A DNA stretch of 64,000 nt, taken from NCBI GenBank assembly GCA_964567745.1, contig CAZMNY010000005.1:62001-126000 (forward strand), read 5' to 3'. A model generated the notes under the pieces. That model was given only the letters and a program-made list of their open reading frames with translations, was not told where the DNA came from and searched no databases. The position numbers and the translations under genes are program-made. Origin of the DNA: CAZMNY01 sp964567745 (GTDB lineage Bacteria > Planctomycetota > Planctomycetia > Pirellulales > Pirellulaceae). Numbering within the stretch: position 1 is the first letter of the stretch; each line of letters begins with the position of its first letter. This document shows, piece by piece, positions 27,401 through 36,032 of the stretch.

Positions 27401-29060
27401 CAACGCGATTGCTCAAAATCCTGATCCGCTGGCTCTGAAACAATTACACGATCTGCTCACCTCGTCTCCGAACGCATTCGTGCGCCGCACGGCCGCTGTG
27501 GCCGTTGGCAGAATAGGTGAGCCGAGTTCCGCTGACGTGTTGCTGACGGCTGCGGGAAAATCTGTCGATCGCGAGGAAGAACATGCAATTACGTTTGCCC
27601 TGATCGAAATCGACGCTGCTGAGCCGGCGCGAAAGGCGTTGGCCGAATCGTCTCCGGCGATCCGCAAAGCGGCTCTCGTCTCGCTCGATCAGATGGACAG
27701 TTTCACGATGGCGTCCGACGTCGTCGCCCCGCTGCTCGACGGTGACGATGCGGCGCTGCGGCAAGCGGCGTGGCGAGTGTTCAAGCGTCATGCACGGGCC
27801 AGTTTGGCGTCGAAGCAAGAGCTCGCCAAATGGACGACGAGCGCGTCGGAGCGAATCCAGTTTTTGGTCGAGCATCCGAAAGAAGCCGCCGAGCGCGGCG
27901 ACGTTTTGCAGGGCATGGTGACGATGTTCGCCTCAAGCCCCAACGTGGCGACCATCGTGGGCGGCACCTTGAACGATGCCCAGACGCCGATCGAGACTCG
28001 CCGAGCTCTGCTCGAGGCTCTCGCAAGCGGCAACGGTCTGACTCTGCACGAATCGATCGCGAGCCCGCTTAAGAAAGCACTGAAGACGACGGATCCAGCG
28101 GAGCTCGATGTGGCGATCAAAGCCGCCGGGGCGTTTCGATCCAATCAATTTAAAGCAGACTTGCAGACGATCGGCAGCAACCGCAAGCTTCCCGCGATGA
28201 CTCGAGTTGCCGCGTTGCGAGCAGCCAACGGCCAGACATCAGCGCTCAATGGCGAGACGTTTGATGTCCTGCTCGAGTTGTTAGCATCCGATCAGTCGCC
28301 GGCCGATGCGTCTCGCGCATCACAGCTGCTTGGCGTGTCGTCGCTGACGTCAAAACAATTGATCGCCTTGGCGCCGAAACTGGAGTCCGTCGGACCACTC
28401 GCACTGCGAGATCTCGTGCGGCCATTTCAGCGAAACGGCACCGCGGAGGTGGGCGCGGCATTCCTGGACGCGATGGAAAACGCAAAATCGCTGGCAACCG
28501 TGCCGACGCCCGAAGTATCGGATGTCGTGAAACGATACCCGGCCGAACTTCGCCAACGAGCCAACGCGCTGCTGGCAAAGATCGACAAGCATCAGCAAGT
28601 TCGAGTTGCCCGTCTCGACACGTTTGTCGATCACCTCAAGCAAGGCCGGGCCGACCGTGGGAAGGCACTGTTCTTTGACAAGAAGTCGAAATGTTCGACC
28701 TGTCATAAAGTGCAGGGCAAGGGCGAGGCCGTCGGCCCCGATCTCACGACCATCGGCGCCAACCGTTCGTCCCGCGATTTGCTTGAATCGATCGTATTTC
28801 CGTCGGCGAGTATCGTTCGACAATATGAACCGTTCTCTGTCATCATTAACGACGGACGCGTGCTAAGCGGCCTGATCACTCGCGAGTCAGGAACATCGAT
28901 TACCCTTCAACAACAAGTCGGCGACGCCATCGAAATCCCTCGATCCGACATCGACGAAATCGTGCAAAGCACCGTCTCACTCATGCCCGTCGGCGTCGAC
29001 GAAACGCTCGGCAAACAAGAGCTCGCCGACCTCGTCGCCTGGCTGCAGAGTTTGAAGTAG
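24459..29060 (+). CDS. Sulfatase fused to PVC-type dehydrogenase, HEAT repeats and haem-binding domain
   Basis: 1533 residues in one uninterrupted frame from ATG 24459, preceded by GAGGAG. After a signal peptide (to about residue 41) comes a complete sulfatase domain (VILIMTDNHGAWTLGCYGN; formylglycine motif CSPTR at Cys92; GLVGKWHLGG; FVADQGWSGGHGG), then a sulfatase C-terminal region to about 500. Residues 520-880 form a PVC-type membrane-bound dehydrogenase (beta-propeller-like) domain (VPDGFTVELAAAPPLVTHPT, HPTDVLEDADGSLLVIDTGG). HEAT-like repeats run to about 1370. The C-terminus is a haem-binding module with CSTCH at 1412-1416 and VGPDLTTIGANRSSRDLLES. These two enzyme types are normally separate genes. 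It could desulfate and oxidise a sulfated sugar at the cell surface (inference). Confidence 0.92.
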   Translation: MSRTTDRFFHRGILATSLTRLLSVTLAFSAMSLASSRLDAAEQPNVILIMTDNHGAWTLGCYGNEDIRTPNIDRLAREGTLFNRAFSSNPVCSPTRATFLTGLLPSQHGVHCFLFGGRLQVGPDARCTLDRFTSLPEVLRGAGYDCGLVGKWHLGGNMTPQEGLDDYWITMPHGGTSTFYDAAIIEDGKIRKEPEYLTDFWTRRAVNFIEQKSKTDKPFFLFLSYNGPYSLSRLLLREGQNRHAEYYRGKPLSSFPRDPIHPWQYSNRDYQNNPVSIERVATEVSGVDDGVGRVMEALKQQGIDDNTLVVFVADQGWSGGHGGFFGMGDHTRPLTARDEMMRIPMIWRHPPTIAANRRSERMVTNYDFLPTVLNQLGLEDQLPENQPASPGVDFSADLSKSTPLPPTTDDRAIYYEFENLRCIRTSNWKYVHRHPNGPHELFDLASDPSEFNNLVNDAASQPMRERLRKKLDAFYAKNAAPEFDMWKEGGSQTRIFIGIDEEQAQREPVEPPKLPADFKPQKLNVPDGFTVELAAAPPLVTHPTMGCLDDRGRLFVCNNAGVNLSAAELEKSLPNGIYMLEDLDGDGRYDRSTVYADNMTFPMGAAWLGNSLYVASPPNIWCLEDTTGDGKADKREKLVSEFGYTGNAASIHGCFFGPDGRMYWCDGYHGHEFKEGDKVTSQREGSYMFSCWPDGTDVRIHCGGGMDNPVELDFTPQGDVIGTVNILYSRPRVDCQVHWQYGGAYPHRERVLDELKVTGPLLEPMHRFGHVAISGTMMYRSGAIDHRWRDNFFSTFFNSGKVVRLELVPKGSTFEVTQREFLSCENRDFHPTDVLEDADGSLLVIDTGGWFYRGCPTSQLAKPEIPGAIYRIKRKGMTTLNDPRGERIAWSKQTAAQLAVLLNDNRHHVRERAIVESAKKGGSMIATLKTALQRRDIRVRMGAVRVLTRLARTKHKGRAAAREAIRFALADRSDKVVQAACNAIAQNPDPLALKQLHDLLTSSPNAFVRRTAAVAVGRIGEPSSADVLLTAAGKSVDREEEHAITFALIEIDAAEPARKALAESSPAIRKAALVSLDQMDSFTMASDVVAPLLDGDDAALRQAAWRVFKRHARASLASKQELAKWTTSASERIQFLVEHPKEAAERGDVLQGMVTMFASSPNVATIVGGTLNDAQTPIETRRALLEALASGNGLTLHESIASPLKKALKTTDPAELDVAIKAAGAFRSNQFKADLQTIGSNRKLPAMTRVAALRAANGQTSALNGETFDVLLELLASDQSPADASRASQLLGVSSLTSKQLIALAPKLESVGPLALRDLVRPFQRNGTAEVGAAFLDAMENAKSLATVPTPEVSDVVKRYPAELRQRANALLAKIDKHQQVRVARLDTFVDHLKQGRADRGKALFFDKKSKCSTCHKVQGKGEAVGPDLTTIGANRSSRDLLESIVFPSASIVRQYEPFSVIINDGRVLSGLITRESGTSITLQQQVGDAIEIPRSDIDEIVQSTVSLMPVGVDETLGKQELADLVAWLQSLK

Positions 29061-29238
29061 GCGTGGCCTTCACGTGCCGTCTGTTTACAACCATAGACCC
29101 AAACGAGCTTGCTCGGTCGGTGAATCAGATTACCAGCTGTGCGGTGCCCATTCGGCGACGTAGCTATTGCCTGCTTGCTTCCGCACTCGCAAGCCAGTGG
29201 CGTACAAAACGGTTCAACTGAATGTTTCTGACATGCCA

Positions 29239-29255
29239 CTTTCGCGGAGCGAAAG
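29239..29255. repeat. Hairpin repeat 3' of DUF1501 gene (copy 2)
   Basis: CTTTCGC GGA GCGAAAG, identical in stem and loop to the copy at 18027-18043, again within GCCACTTTCGCGGAGCGAAA. It lies 15 bases beyond the stop of a minus-strand DUF1501 gene and about 180 bases past the end of the sulfatase fusion gene. The remaining spacer 29061-29238 holds no gene. Confidence 0.8.
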
Positions 29256-29270
29256 GCGACACTGGCGACG

Positions 29271-30683
29271 TTAGGCGATGAGGTCGTTGACGACGTTGCC
29301 GTGGACATCTGTGAGGCGGTAGTCGCGACCGGCGTAGCGGTAGGTGAAGCGTTCGTGGTCAAAGCCCATCAGATGCATCATGGTGGCGTGCAAGTCGTGA
29401 ACATGCACTTTATTCTCGACCGCCCGAAAGCCGAACTCATCGGTGGTACCGTAGGCCTGCCCGCCCTTCACGCCGCCGCCGGCCATCCAAACGGTGAACC
29501 CGTGGTGGTTGTGATCGCGACCGTTGATCTTGCCTTGATTCGATCCCTTCTTCGGCAACTCGACTGAAGGAGTCCTGCCAAACTCACCGCCCCAAATAAC
29601 AAGCGTCTCATCCAACATGCCTCGTTGCTTGAGATCATCGAGCAGCGCGCCGATCGCCTGGTCGCATTGCTTGGCGAGACGGGCGTGGTTCTTTTCGAGG
29701 TCGTCGTGATTGTCCCACGGTTGTCCGGGCCCATGCCACAATTGCACGTAGCGAACGCCGCGTTCAACGAGCCGCCTGGCGATCAGAATCTGCTTCGCCT
29801 GAACTCCTGGCCCATATTTGTCGAGAATGTGCTTTGGCTCGCGACTGACATCGAAGGCTTCCTGCGCCTCGGTCTGCATCCGGAAGGCGAGCTCGAACGC
29901 TTGGATGCGCGAGTCGAGTTTGGCGTCGCGCTGTCTCGCGTCGGCGTGGCGGCGATTGAGTTCGCTGAGCAAGTCGAGTTGATGTCGTTGCTGTTCGGTC
30001 GTCATCCTCTGATTGCGAATGTTGGCAATCAACTTGTCAACTTCCTGATGCTTCGTGTTGATGTAGGAACCCTGATAGATCCCCGGCAGAAAACCGGCTT
30101 GCCAGTTCTGAGATTCTTGAATCGGATACCCGCCGGGACACATGGCGATAAAGGCGGGAAGGTTCTGATTTTCGGCACCTAGCCCATACGTGACCCAAGA
30201 ACCGACGCTCGGACGAATCGACCGCGCGTCGCCGCAGTTCATCAACATCAACGACGGTTCATGGTTGGGTACATCCGCGTGCATCGAACGAATGACCGCG
30301 ATGTCATCAATGTGCTCGGCCACGCGAGGAAACAACTCGCTGACCTCGACGCCGCTCTCACCGCGTTGCTTGAATTTGAAAGGAGAGGGGAGGGCGGCGC
30401 CGGTGGGTCGCTCCGTGCGAAGGTTGCCCCCGGGGATCTCCTTCCCGGCAAACTTCGCCAACGTCGGCTTCGGATCAAACGTGTCGATGTGAGATGGTCC
30501 GCCATTCATAAACAGATGAATCACTCGCTTCGCCGTACCTGGAAAATGAGGCTGCTTGACCGCCAGCGGATTCAAGTTCGCTCGCGACTCGGTCGGCTCG
30601 ATCATCCCCGCCAAAGCAAGGGCACCCATGCCCATTCCGGAGCGACAGAGGAGTTCTCGGCGAGTCAGTAGGTGATGAAACAT
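29271..30683 (-). CDS. DUF1501 family protein
   Basis: 470 residues from ATG 30683; a GTG four codons earlier is possible. The N-terminus (LLTRRELLCRSGMGMGALALAG) is a twin-arginine-type signal. Motifs: LFMNGGPSHIDTFDPKPTL, AVIRSMHADVPNHEPSLMLM, PSVGSWVTYGLGAENQNLP, WDNHDDLEKNHARLAKQCD, WGGEFGRTPSVELP, GRDHNHHGFTVWMAGGG and VHDLHATMMHLMG. This is the closest of the three DUF1501 proteins here to the common family form. It follows the 872-residue cytochrome/DUF1553 gene on the same strand with a 123-bp spacer, so it is probably in the same transcript. Substrate unknown; exported. Confidence 0.94.
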   Translation of the reverse strand: MFHHLLTRRELLCRSGMGMGALALAGMIEPTESRANLNPLAVKQPHFPGTAKRVIHLFMNGGPSHIDTFDPKPTLAKFAGKEIPGGNLRTERPTGAALPSPFKFKQRGESGVEVSELFPRVAEHIDDIAVIRSMHADVPNHEPSLMLMNCGDARSIRPSVGSWVTYGLGAENQNLPAFIAMCPGGYPIQESQNWQAGFLPGIYQGSYINTKHQEVDKLIANIRNQRMTTEQQRHQLDLLSELNRRHADARQRDAKLDSRIQAFELAFRMQTEAQEAFDVSREPKHILDKYGPGVQAKQILIARRLVERGVRYVQLWHGPGQPWDNHDDLEKNHARLAKQCDQAIGALLDDLKQRGMLDETLVIWGGEFGRTPSVELPKKGSNQGKINGRDHNHHGFTVWMAGGGVKGGQAYGTTDEFGFRAVENKVHVHDLHATMMHLMGFDHERFTYRYAGRDYRLTDVHGNVVNDLIA

Positions 30684-30806
30684 CGAATCATCCACGGTGA
30701 GTTGGTATCGGGGTTGGTCTGCTGGTGAATCTGGTTCACCGAACGAGCTGAAAACCTAGTGCCCGTATCAGTTTTCTTCAGCGGTCTCTGTTCATTTTGC
30801 GGGCGT

Positions 30807-33425
30807 TCAATCGAGAAAATGGAATTCGTTTGTCATCAATAGCGCCTGGGCGTAGCGGGCCCGGGGATTGAGGCCGGTCGACTTGAGGCTGTCGGCGACC
30901 TTCCATGTTCGAAGCCGATTACCAGCCGAAGCGGCGAGGTGCGTTATCGTCAACGGCCAATGGAACGAATCGAACGACGTGTCGCCAAAACAATCGACAA
31001 CCAAGTCGACCGTATCGCCCGCCTGAACGACGATCTTGGCCGAGCTGGTCTTGGACTGACCCTTCTTGACATGCCACTCTCCGACAACTCGGCCTTGTGT
31101 TTGCTTGTCACGATCTTTCGAACTCAACACAACTCGACCGCGCACGCCGTCACCTTTGTCTGACGGATGCTCCAACTTTCCATCGAACGACACAATGCCA
31201 TCCGCCGGGGCTGTCCAGCGGCGAATGACGGCTCTGCCAGGCGAACCGGGATGGCCTCCGGTGGCATGCAGCGATGTATATCCGAGTGTTTTGTCGGGTT
31301 GCTTGGGCCCGCCTTGTCGAACCGTTCCGGTAAAGTGCGGAAGCGGTTGGAATTTGATCGCGCGTGCCTTCTCATCCCACTCGCCGTAGCCAAACGCCCA
31401 CGTATCGCCTTGCGCTGATGCCGAGCGAACAAAAATGCGGCCTAACTCAATTTCATTTTCGTCTGGGTCGCGAGCGAAAATAGCTCGATACAATTGCCGA
31501 ACGCCGTCCGATTCGTTCTTGCTATTAGCGGCCGCACTGGCGCCAATCTTCGCCAAGCGCTCCGCAGTCAACTGGGCAAACGCATTGTTCATCAAGTAAA
31601 GCGACTGTTGCGGCGAGGTTGTGTACGCTCGCTTGGGCGAGTGGGTGTCGGGGTTGGCGAAATCGAAAGTGCGAAACAGGTCGGGAAGATTTTGTCGATC
31701 AATGTAGGCGTAGAGAGTTCGTCGGGTGGCTTCCGGATCCGTTGCTATCTTCGCTGACGCTCCACCGACCTGGCGGTCAAGCGCGCCGCTGACGCTCAAC
31801 ATCGCGTCTCGCATCGCCTCAAAATCCAATCGTCGACGCGGTATTCGCCACAACAACAGGTTCTCGGGATCTTTACCTACCGCCTCGGCGCGAATCTCGC
31901 TTCGTTGCCGATAGACGCTCGACAAAACGATCGCGCGAATCAATCGTTTCATCGACCAGTTGTTTTGCACAAATCGTCCGGCCAAATGATCGAGAACATC
32001 GCGCTGCACCGGCTCATCAGTGCGCAAACCAAAATCACTCGGCGTGGCGACAAGCGGTTGGTCGAATAGATGACCCCAAACTCGATTGACGAAGACGCGA
32101 GCCGTCAGCGGATTGTCTGGGCTCGCGATCGCTTCCGCCAGCTCCATCCGGCCGCTACCCTTGCCGAACCGCTCCGAGTCGCCGGCAAAGAATGCGGGGA
32201 ACCGCCGGGGCGCCACTTCGCCGCGGCTTCCCGGCTTGCCGCGCAGAAAGACTCGCACATCATGGAGCCTGCCCTCCTTCAATCGAAGCGGCAAGTCTTT
32301 GTCCTGCTGTTCCGCCGAACTGGCGAAGACGCCGTACAAGGCGTAGTAATCTTTCATCGAAATGGGATCGTACTTGTGGTCATGGCACCTGGCGCAGGTG
32401 ACTGTGATTCCCATCATGCCTCGAATCACCACGTCGATCCGATCGTCGATGACGTCGTGAACATTGCCGATGAATCGGCGGCCCAGCGTCATGTATCCCA
32501 TCGCGGCCAGTTGCGAGCGATCGTCGCCGGCGGCAAGCAAGTCGGCGGCGATTTGATACTTCAAGAATTTGTCATACGGCGTGTCCGCGTTCCAGGCTTG
32601 AATCACCCAGTCGCGATACTTGTAGGCGTTGGGAAAATCTCGAGTCTTTGTGAAGTCGTACCCTTTGGTGTCTCCGAAGCGAGCGAGGTCGAGCCAGTGT
32701 CGAGCCCATCGTTCGCCAAACTGAGGCGACTTGAGCAACCGATCGACGACCTTCTCGAACGCATTGTCACTCTTGTCGCCGTCAAAATCTCGAGCCTGCT
32801 CGAATGTGGGCGGCAAGCCGGTCAGGTCAAAGGTAACTCGTCGCAACCAAACACCGCGGCTCGCGTCGGCCGAAGGCGTCAGGCCATTCGCATGTAGGCG
32901 ATGAGCGATAAAGCGATCGATGTCGTCTCGAGGCCAAGCGGATTTGAGATTTGGAATCGCATCCGCCTGCAGCGGCTGAAACGACCAGTGCTTTCGCGCC
33001 GCCGCTTCCAAGCGTTCGGCCGACGTCGGCGCTTTGCCGTCGCGCGGATCAAAAGCTCCGTCGCGGACCCAACGCTCGAAGTCGCGAATCGTCTCGGCCG
33101 ATAGTTTGCCGTCCGGCGGCATTTGCAGATCGTCGTCGGCGAACCGAATCGCCCGAATCAGCGAGCTCTTCTCAGGATCGCCCGGCGTGACGATCTTGCC
33201 CGCTTGGCCTCCCCGTTGGACAGCCGCTCGATTGTCGAGCATCAATTCGCCTTCGATTTCTTCGGCTTCCACGCTATGACAGGCAAAGCAATGCTCGACC
33301 AAAACCGGGCGGATCTTTGTCTCAAAGAACTCGGAGCGCTGCCGGTCCTCAGGCGACTGAGCCAAAAGGGTGCTCGCCAGAAAGAACGAGAGAGCGGCAA
33401 AGATGACGATCGTAATTCGCGGCAT
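30807..33425 (-). CDS. Planctomycete cytochrome (PSCyt1)-DUF1549-DUF1553 protein
   Basis: 872 residues from ATG 33425, with signal peptide ITIVIFAALSFFLASTLLA. PSCyt1 has the haem motif CFACHS near residue 47 and the distal MPPDGKLS. DUF1549 follows (DIDRFIAHRLHANGL, LTGLPPTFEQARDF, SPQFGERWARHWLDLARFGD, TCARCHDHKYDPISMKDYY). DUF1553 covers about 430-690 (NPLTARVFVNRVWGHLFDQP, IPRRRLDFEAMRDAML, TTSPQQSLYLMNN). A beta-rich stretch of about 110 residues (LGYTSLHATGGHPGSPGRAV and following) is inserted near the C-terminus, before the closing RARYAQALLMTNEFHFLD. It is upstream of the DUF1501 gene and divergent from the ABC exporter genes. Confidence 0.94.
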   Translation of the reverse strand: MPRITIVIFAALSFFLASTLLAQSPEDRQRSEFFETKIRPVLVEHCFACHSVEAEEIEGELMLDNRAAVQRGGQAGKIVTPGDPEKSSLIRAIRFADDDLQMPPDGKLSAETIRDFERWVRDGAFDPRDGKAPTSAERLEAAARKHWSFQPLQADAIPNLKSAWPRDDIDRFIAHRLHANGLTPSADASRGVWLRRVTFDLTGLPPTFEQARDFDGDKSDNAFEKVVDRLLKSPQFGERWARHWLDLARFGDTKGYDFTKTRDFPNAYKYRDWVIQAWNADTPYDKFLKYQIAADLLAAGDDRSQLAAMGYMTLGRRFIGNVHDVIDDRIDVVIRGMMGITVTCARCHDHKYDPISMKDYYALYGVFASSAEQQDKDLPLRLKEGRLHDVRVFLRGKPGSRGEVAPRRFPAFFAGDSERFGKGSGRMELAEAIASPDNPLTARVFVNRVWGHLFDQPLVATPSDFGLRTDEPVQRDVLDHLAGRFVQNNWSMKRLIRAIVLSSVYRQRSEIRAEAVGKDPENLLLWRIPRRRLDFEAMRDAMLSVSGALDRQVGGASAKIATDPEATRRTLYAYIDRQNLPDLFRTFDFANPDTHSPKRAYTTSPQQSLYLMNNAFAQLTAERLAKIGASAAANSKNESDGVRQLYRAIFARDPDENEIELGRIFVRSASAQGDTWAFGYGEWDEKARAIKFQPLPHFTGTVRQGGPKQPDKTLGYTSLHATGGHPGSPGRAVIRRWTAPADGIVSFDGKLEHPSDKGDGVRGRVVLSSKDRDKQTQGRVVGEWHVKKGQSKTSSAKIVVQAGDTVDLVVDCFGDTSFDSFHWPLTITHLAASAGNRLRTWKVADSLKSTGLNPRARYAQALLMTNEFHFLD

Positions 33426-33605
33426 GGCGTCGGATTCGCAGTGATGGGTCGCGGGTGAGGCGGGACGAGGTTCGCGACGGCGGGTGACGAAGTCTCGGGG
33501 CGAGACATCTAGCTACCTACAATGGTACTCTAGAGGAACGATTGCATACAACATCGCGGCGAGCACCGTGACGAGCATCCGACACCCACAAACCGTTTGC
33601 CCTAT
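33426..33605. promoter_or_regulatory. Divergent intergenic region
   Basis: 180 bp between the divergent cytochrome gene and the ABC transporter gene. It must carry promoters for both, but I can identify no consensus boxes or operator. Confidence 0.3.
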
Positions 33606-34340
33606 ATGAGTGATAGCGCCGTCATATGCGTCGATGGATACCGCAAGGTTTACGGCAGCTTAGTCGCGGTCGCCAACCTCTCATTTCAAGTTCCCGCCAA
33701 CTCGGTTTTGGGGCTGATCGGACCGAACGGCGCCGGCAAAACGACAACGCTGCGCGCCATCGCGGGGATCATTCCGCCGACGAGCGGCTCGATCTCGGTA
33801 TCGGGGTTCGATCTCGCTGATGATTCGATCGAGGCAAAACGACGGCTCGCTTATGTCCCGGACGACCCGCGCCTGTTCGACTCGCTAACGGTTTGGGAGC
33901 ATCTTGATTTCGTCGCTCAGGCCTACGAAGTCGAGGACGGTGAAGCGAAAACCGAAGCGCTGCTCGAGGAGTTCGAACTCTGCGAAAAGCGCGACACGCT
34001 TGGCCACGAGCTGTCTCGCGGCATGCGGCAAAAAGTCGCCATCTGTTGCGGGTTTCTACACGAACCGGCAGCGATCTTGTTGGATGAGCCGATGACGGGT
34101 TTGGATCCCATGGCCATCCGCCATTTTCGCGAGTCGATCGCGAGTCGAGCTGAGCAAGGGGCGGCGGTGATCATCAGCTCGCACCTGCTAAAAGAAGTCG
34201 AGGACCTCTGCACGGACTTGCTGATCTTGATTCGAGGCGAAGCGCAATTCACCGGCTCGCTCGAGGACGCTCAACGACAATTTAGCGACCTTGAGAGCGC
34301 GTCTTTGGAGGAAGTTTTTTTTCGCGCGATGGAGGAGTGA
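33606..34340 (+). CDS. ABC transporter ATP-binding protein
   Basis: 244 residues from ATG 33606 (a TTG at 33597 would add three residues). All ABC motifs are present: Walker A GPNGAGKTTT, signature LSRGMRQKVAICCG, Walker B AILLDEPMTGLDP, and the switch His in IISSHLLKEVEDL. It is the energising subunit of an ABC-2-like exporter whose membrane subunit is encoded by the next gene, starting inside this stop codon (GTGA overlap). The family exports antibiotics, peptides or lipids; the substrate here is unknown. The tight overlap implies equal expression of both subunits. Confidence 0.93.
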   Translation: MSDSAVICVDGYRKVYGSLVAVANLSFQVPANSVLGLIGPNGAGKTTTLRAIAGIIPPTSGSISVSGFDLADDSIEAKRRLAYVPDDPRLFDSLTVWEHLDFVAQAYEVEDGEAKTEALLEEFELCEKRDTLGHELSRGMRQKVAICCGFLHEPAAILLDEPMTGLDPMAIRHFRESIASRAEQGAAVIISSHLLKEVEDLCTDLLILIRGEAQFTGSLEDAQRQFSDLESASLEEVFFRAMEE

Positions 34341-35989
34341 CTCGCGTGAGGCATCCCGCGCTGCGAAAACTGCGCCGCTTGCATAGGCAAGCATTGCTGA
34401 GACGACTCAGCCGCGCATTGAAGACGCCGACCGGCGCCATTATGGCGATTATCGTTCTGTGCTTTCTCGTTATGGTCATCGGAAATTCTATCTTCACGGC
34501 CATGTCGACGGACGGCGTCTCAAGAACCAAGCTTTTGTCTATCGTGCTCGACGCGGCGCCGTTGGGCCTGCTTGCGATGACTTGTTTTTCGGTGTTTACG
34601 TCGGCCGGCGATAATGTGATTTCCTTCACGCCAAGCGAAGTCGACTTTCTCTTTCCCGGTCCGTTCACGCGCAAACAACTTCTCGTTCACAAGTTGACAT
34701 CGACAATCAAAGGGAACGCTGCCGTGTCGGTGTTCCTTTCATTCGTTTCCGCCGCCATGGCGCCCTGGTGGCTCTCCGCGTTTTGCGCCATCTTCTTCTC
34801 GATCATGTTCATTCATAGCTTGACCCTTGTCTTTTCCTTGATCGGCCAGACCGTGAAGTCGGCAACGTTTTCGATCGCTCGAAAGGCGGTTGCCGGGTTA
34901 ATGATTGCACTTGGCGGTATGGCGGCCGCCAGCACGGTCGCGAATCTTTCGGCGCCGAGCCTTTCCGTGGCCTTTCGATTGTTCGTCGACTCGACGGCGG
35001 GAACCATCTTGCTGGCCCCGTACCATCCGTTTGTCGAGCTGTTCCGCTCGGTGGCTTGGCTTGACGCGGCGTTTTGGGCAAGCATTTGCGGCGGCATTGA
35101 CATCGCCTTGTTGGCGCTGGCGCTGCGACTCGACGCCAACTATTTGGAGTCGGCTGCGAATGCGACGCAACGAATGGACAAGCTTCGCCAGCGGGCCGCC
35201 CGTTCTGGCGGAGGCGCCTTGGTGACTGGCTCGATGAAGACAGCGTCGTGGAGCGTTCCTCGACTTCCGGCAATCAACGGATTTGGTTCGTGCACTTGGC
35301 TGCAGCTTGCTTGCGGCCTTCGAGGCAGCCGCGCTTTTCTGTTCTTCCTTAGCTTAGTCGTGGTGTTCTGGGGCATTGTCGTCATCGCCCTCGGGAGAAA
35401 CATTAGTGCGAACAAATTGATTGGGATCAGCATCGGTGCCTTGTCGTACCTGAGTTTTCTGCTGTCCATGAATCCGCCGCTAGGGTTTCGATCTTGCGGC
35501 GAACAAATTCCTTGGCTGAAGACGATGCCGCTGAGCGAATTCGCGATCGGCTTCGGCCAAACGTTCGGAATTGCCCTAATCATCTCGGCGCTGCAGTGGC
35601 TGCTCGTGGCAATCTTGTTTGCTGGGCTCACACCGTCGGTTTGGTTCATCTGGGCGGGAGCTATCGCGCTGCCGCTCAACTTCTTCATGTTCGGTATGGA
35701 TAACCTGACGTTCCTGCTGTTCCCGTCTCAACTGAAATCCGGCGCGCCGGGCGACATTGTTGTGATGGGTCGCATGATGTTTCAGTCACTCATCAAAATG
35801 ATCGCGATGGTCTCCGTCGCAATTCCGATCGGTCTCATCGGCGCCATTTTCTGGATTCCAACGAGAAGCATTCACGCTTTCCCAGCCTCGGCCCTTGTGA
35901 CATTGATTGGCGCCGACATAGGATTGGTGTTTCTCATCGCCTTCGCCTTCCGGCGATTTGATCCCAGCATGCACAAGATCGCCAATTGA
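34337..35989 (+). CDS. Putative ABC exporter membrane subunit
   Basis: 550 residues from GTG 34337, overlapping the ATPase stop by four bases. A basic N-terminus (LRKLRRLHRQALLRRLSRAL) precedes many hydrophobic helices (IMAIIVLCFLVMVIGN, LGLLAMTCFSVFTSAGDNV, FLFFLSLVVVFWGIVVIALG, LPLNFFMFGMDNLTFLLFP, VSVAIPIGLIGAIF). The segment FTPSEVDFLFPGPFTRKQLL is typical of the planctomycete/actinobacterial family annotated as putative ABC exporter. It would form the channel with the ATPase at 33606. Transported substrate unknown. Confidence 0.85.
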   Translation: MTRVRHPALRKLRRLHRQALLRRLSRALKTPTGAIMAIIVLCFLVMVIGNSIFTAMSTDGVSRTKLLSIVLDAAPLGLLAMTCFSVFTSAGDNVISFTPSEVDFLFPGPFTRKQLLVHKLTSTIKGNAAVSVFLSFVSAAMAPWWLSAFCAIFFSIMFIHSLTLVFSLIGQTVKSATFSIARKAVAGLMIALGGMAAASTVANLSAPSLSVAFRLFVDSTAGTILLAPYHPFVELFRSVAWLDAAFWASICGGIDIALLALALRLDANYLESAANATQRMDKLRQRAARSGGGALVTGSMKTASWSVPRLPAINGFGSCTWLQLACGLRGSRAFLFFLSLVVVFWGIVVIALGRNISANKLIGISIGALSYLSFLLSMNPPLGFRSCGEQIPWLKTMPLSEFAIGFGQTFGIALIISALQWLLVAILFAGLTPSVWFIWAGAIALPLNFFMFGMDNLTFLLFPSQLKSGAPGDIVVMGRMMFQSLIKMIAMVSVAIPIGLIGAIFWIPTRSIHAFPASALVTLIGADIGLVFLIAFAFRRFDPSMHKIAN

Positions 35990-36032
35990 CATTTGCCGAC
36001 ACGATATAATCGAACGACGAAGAGCCTCAACA

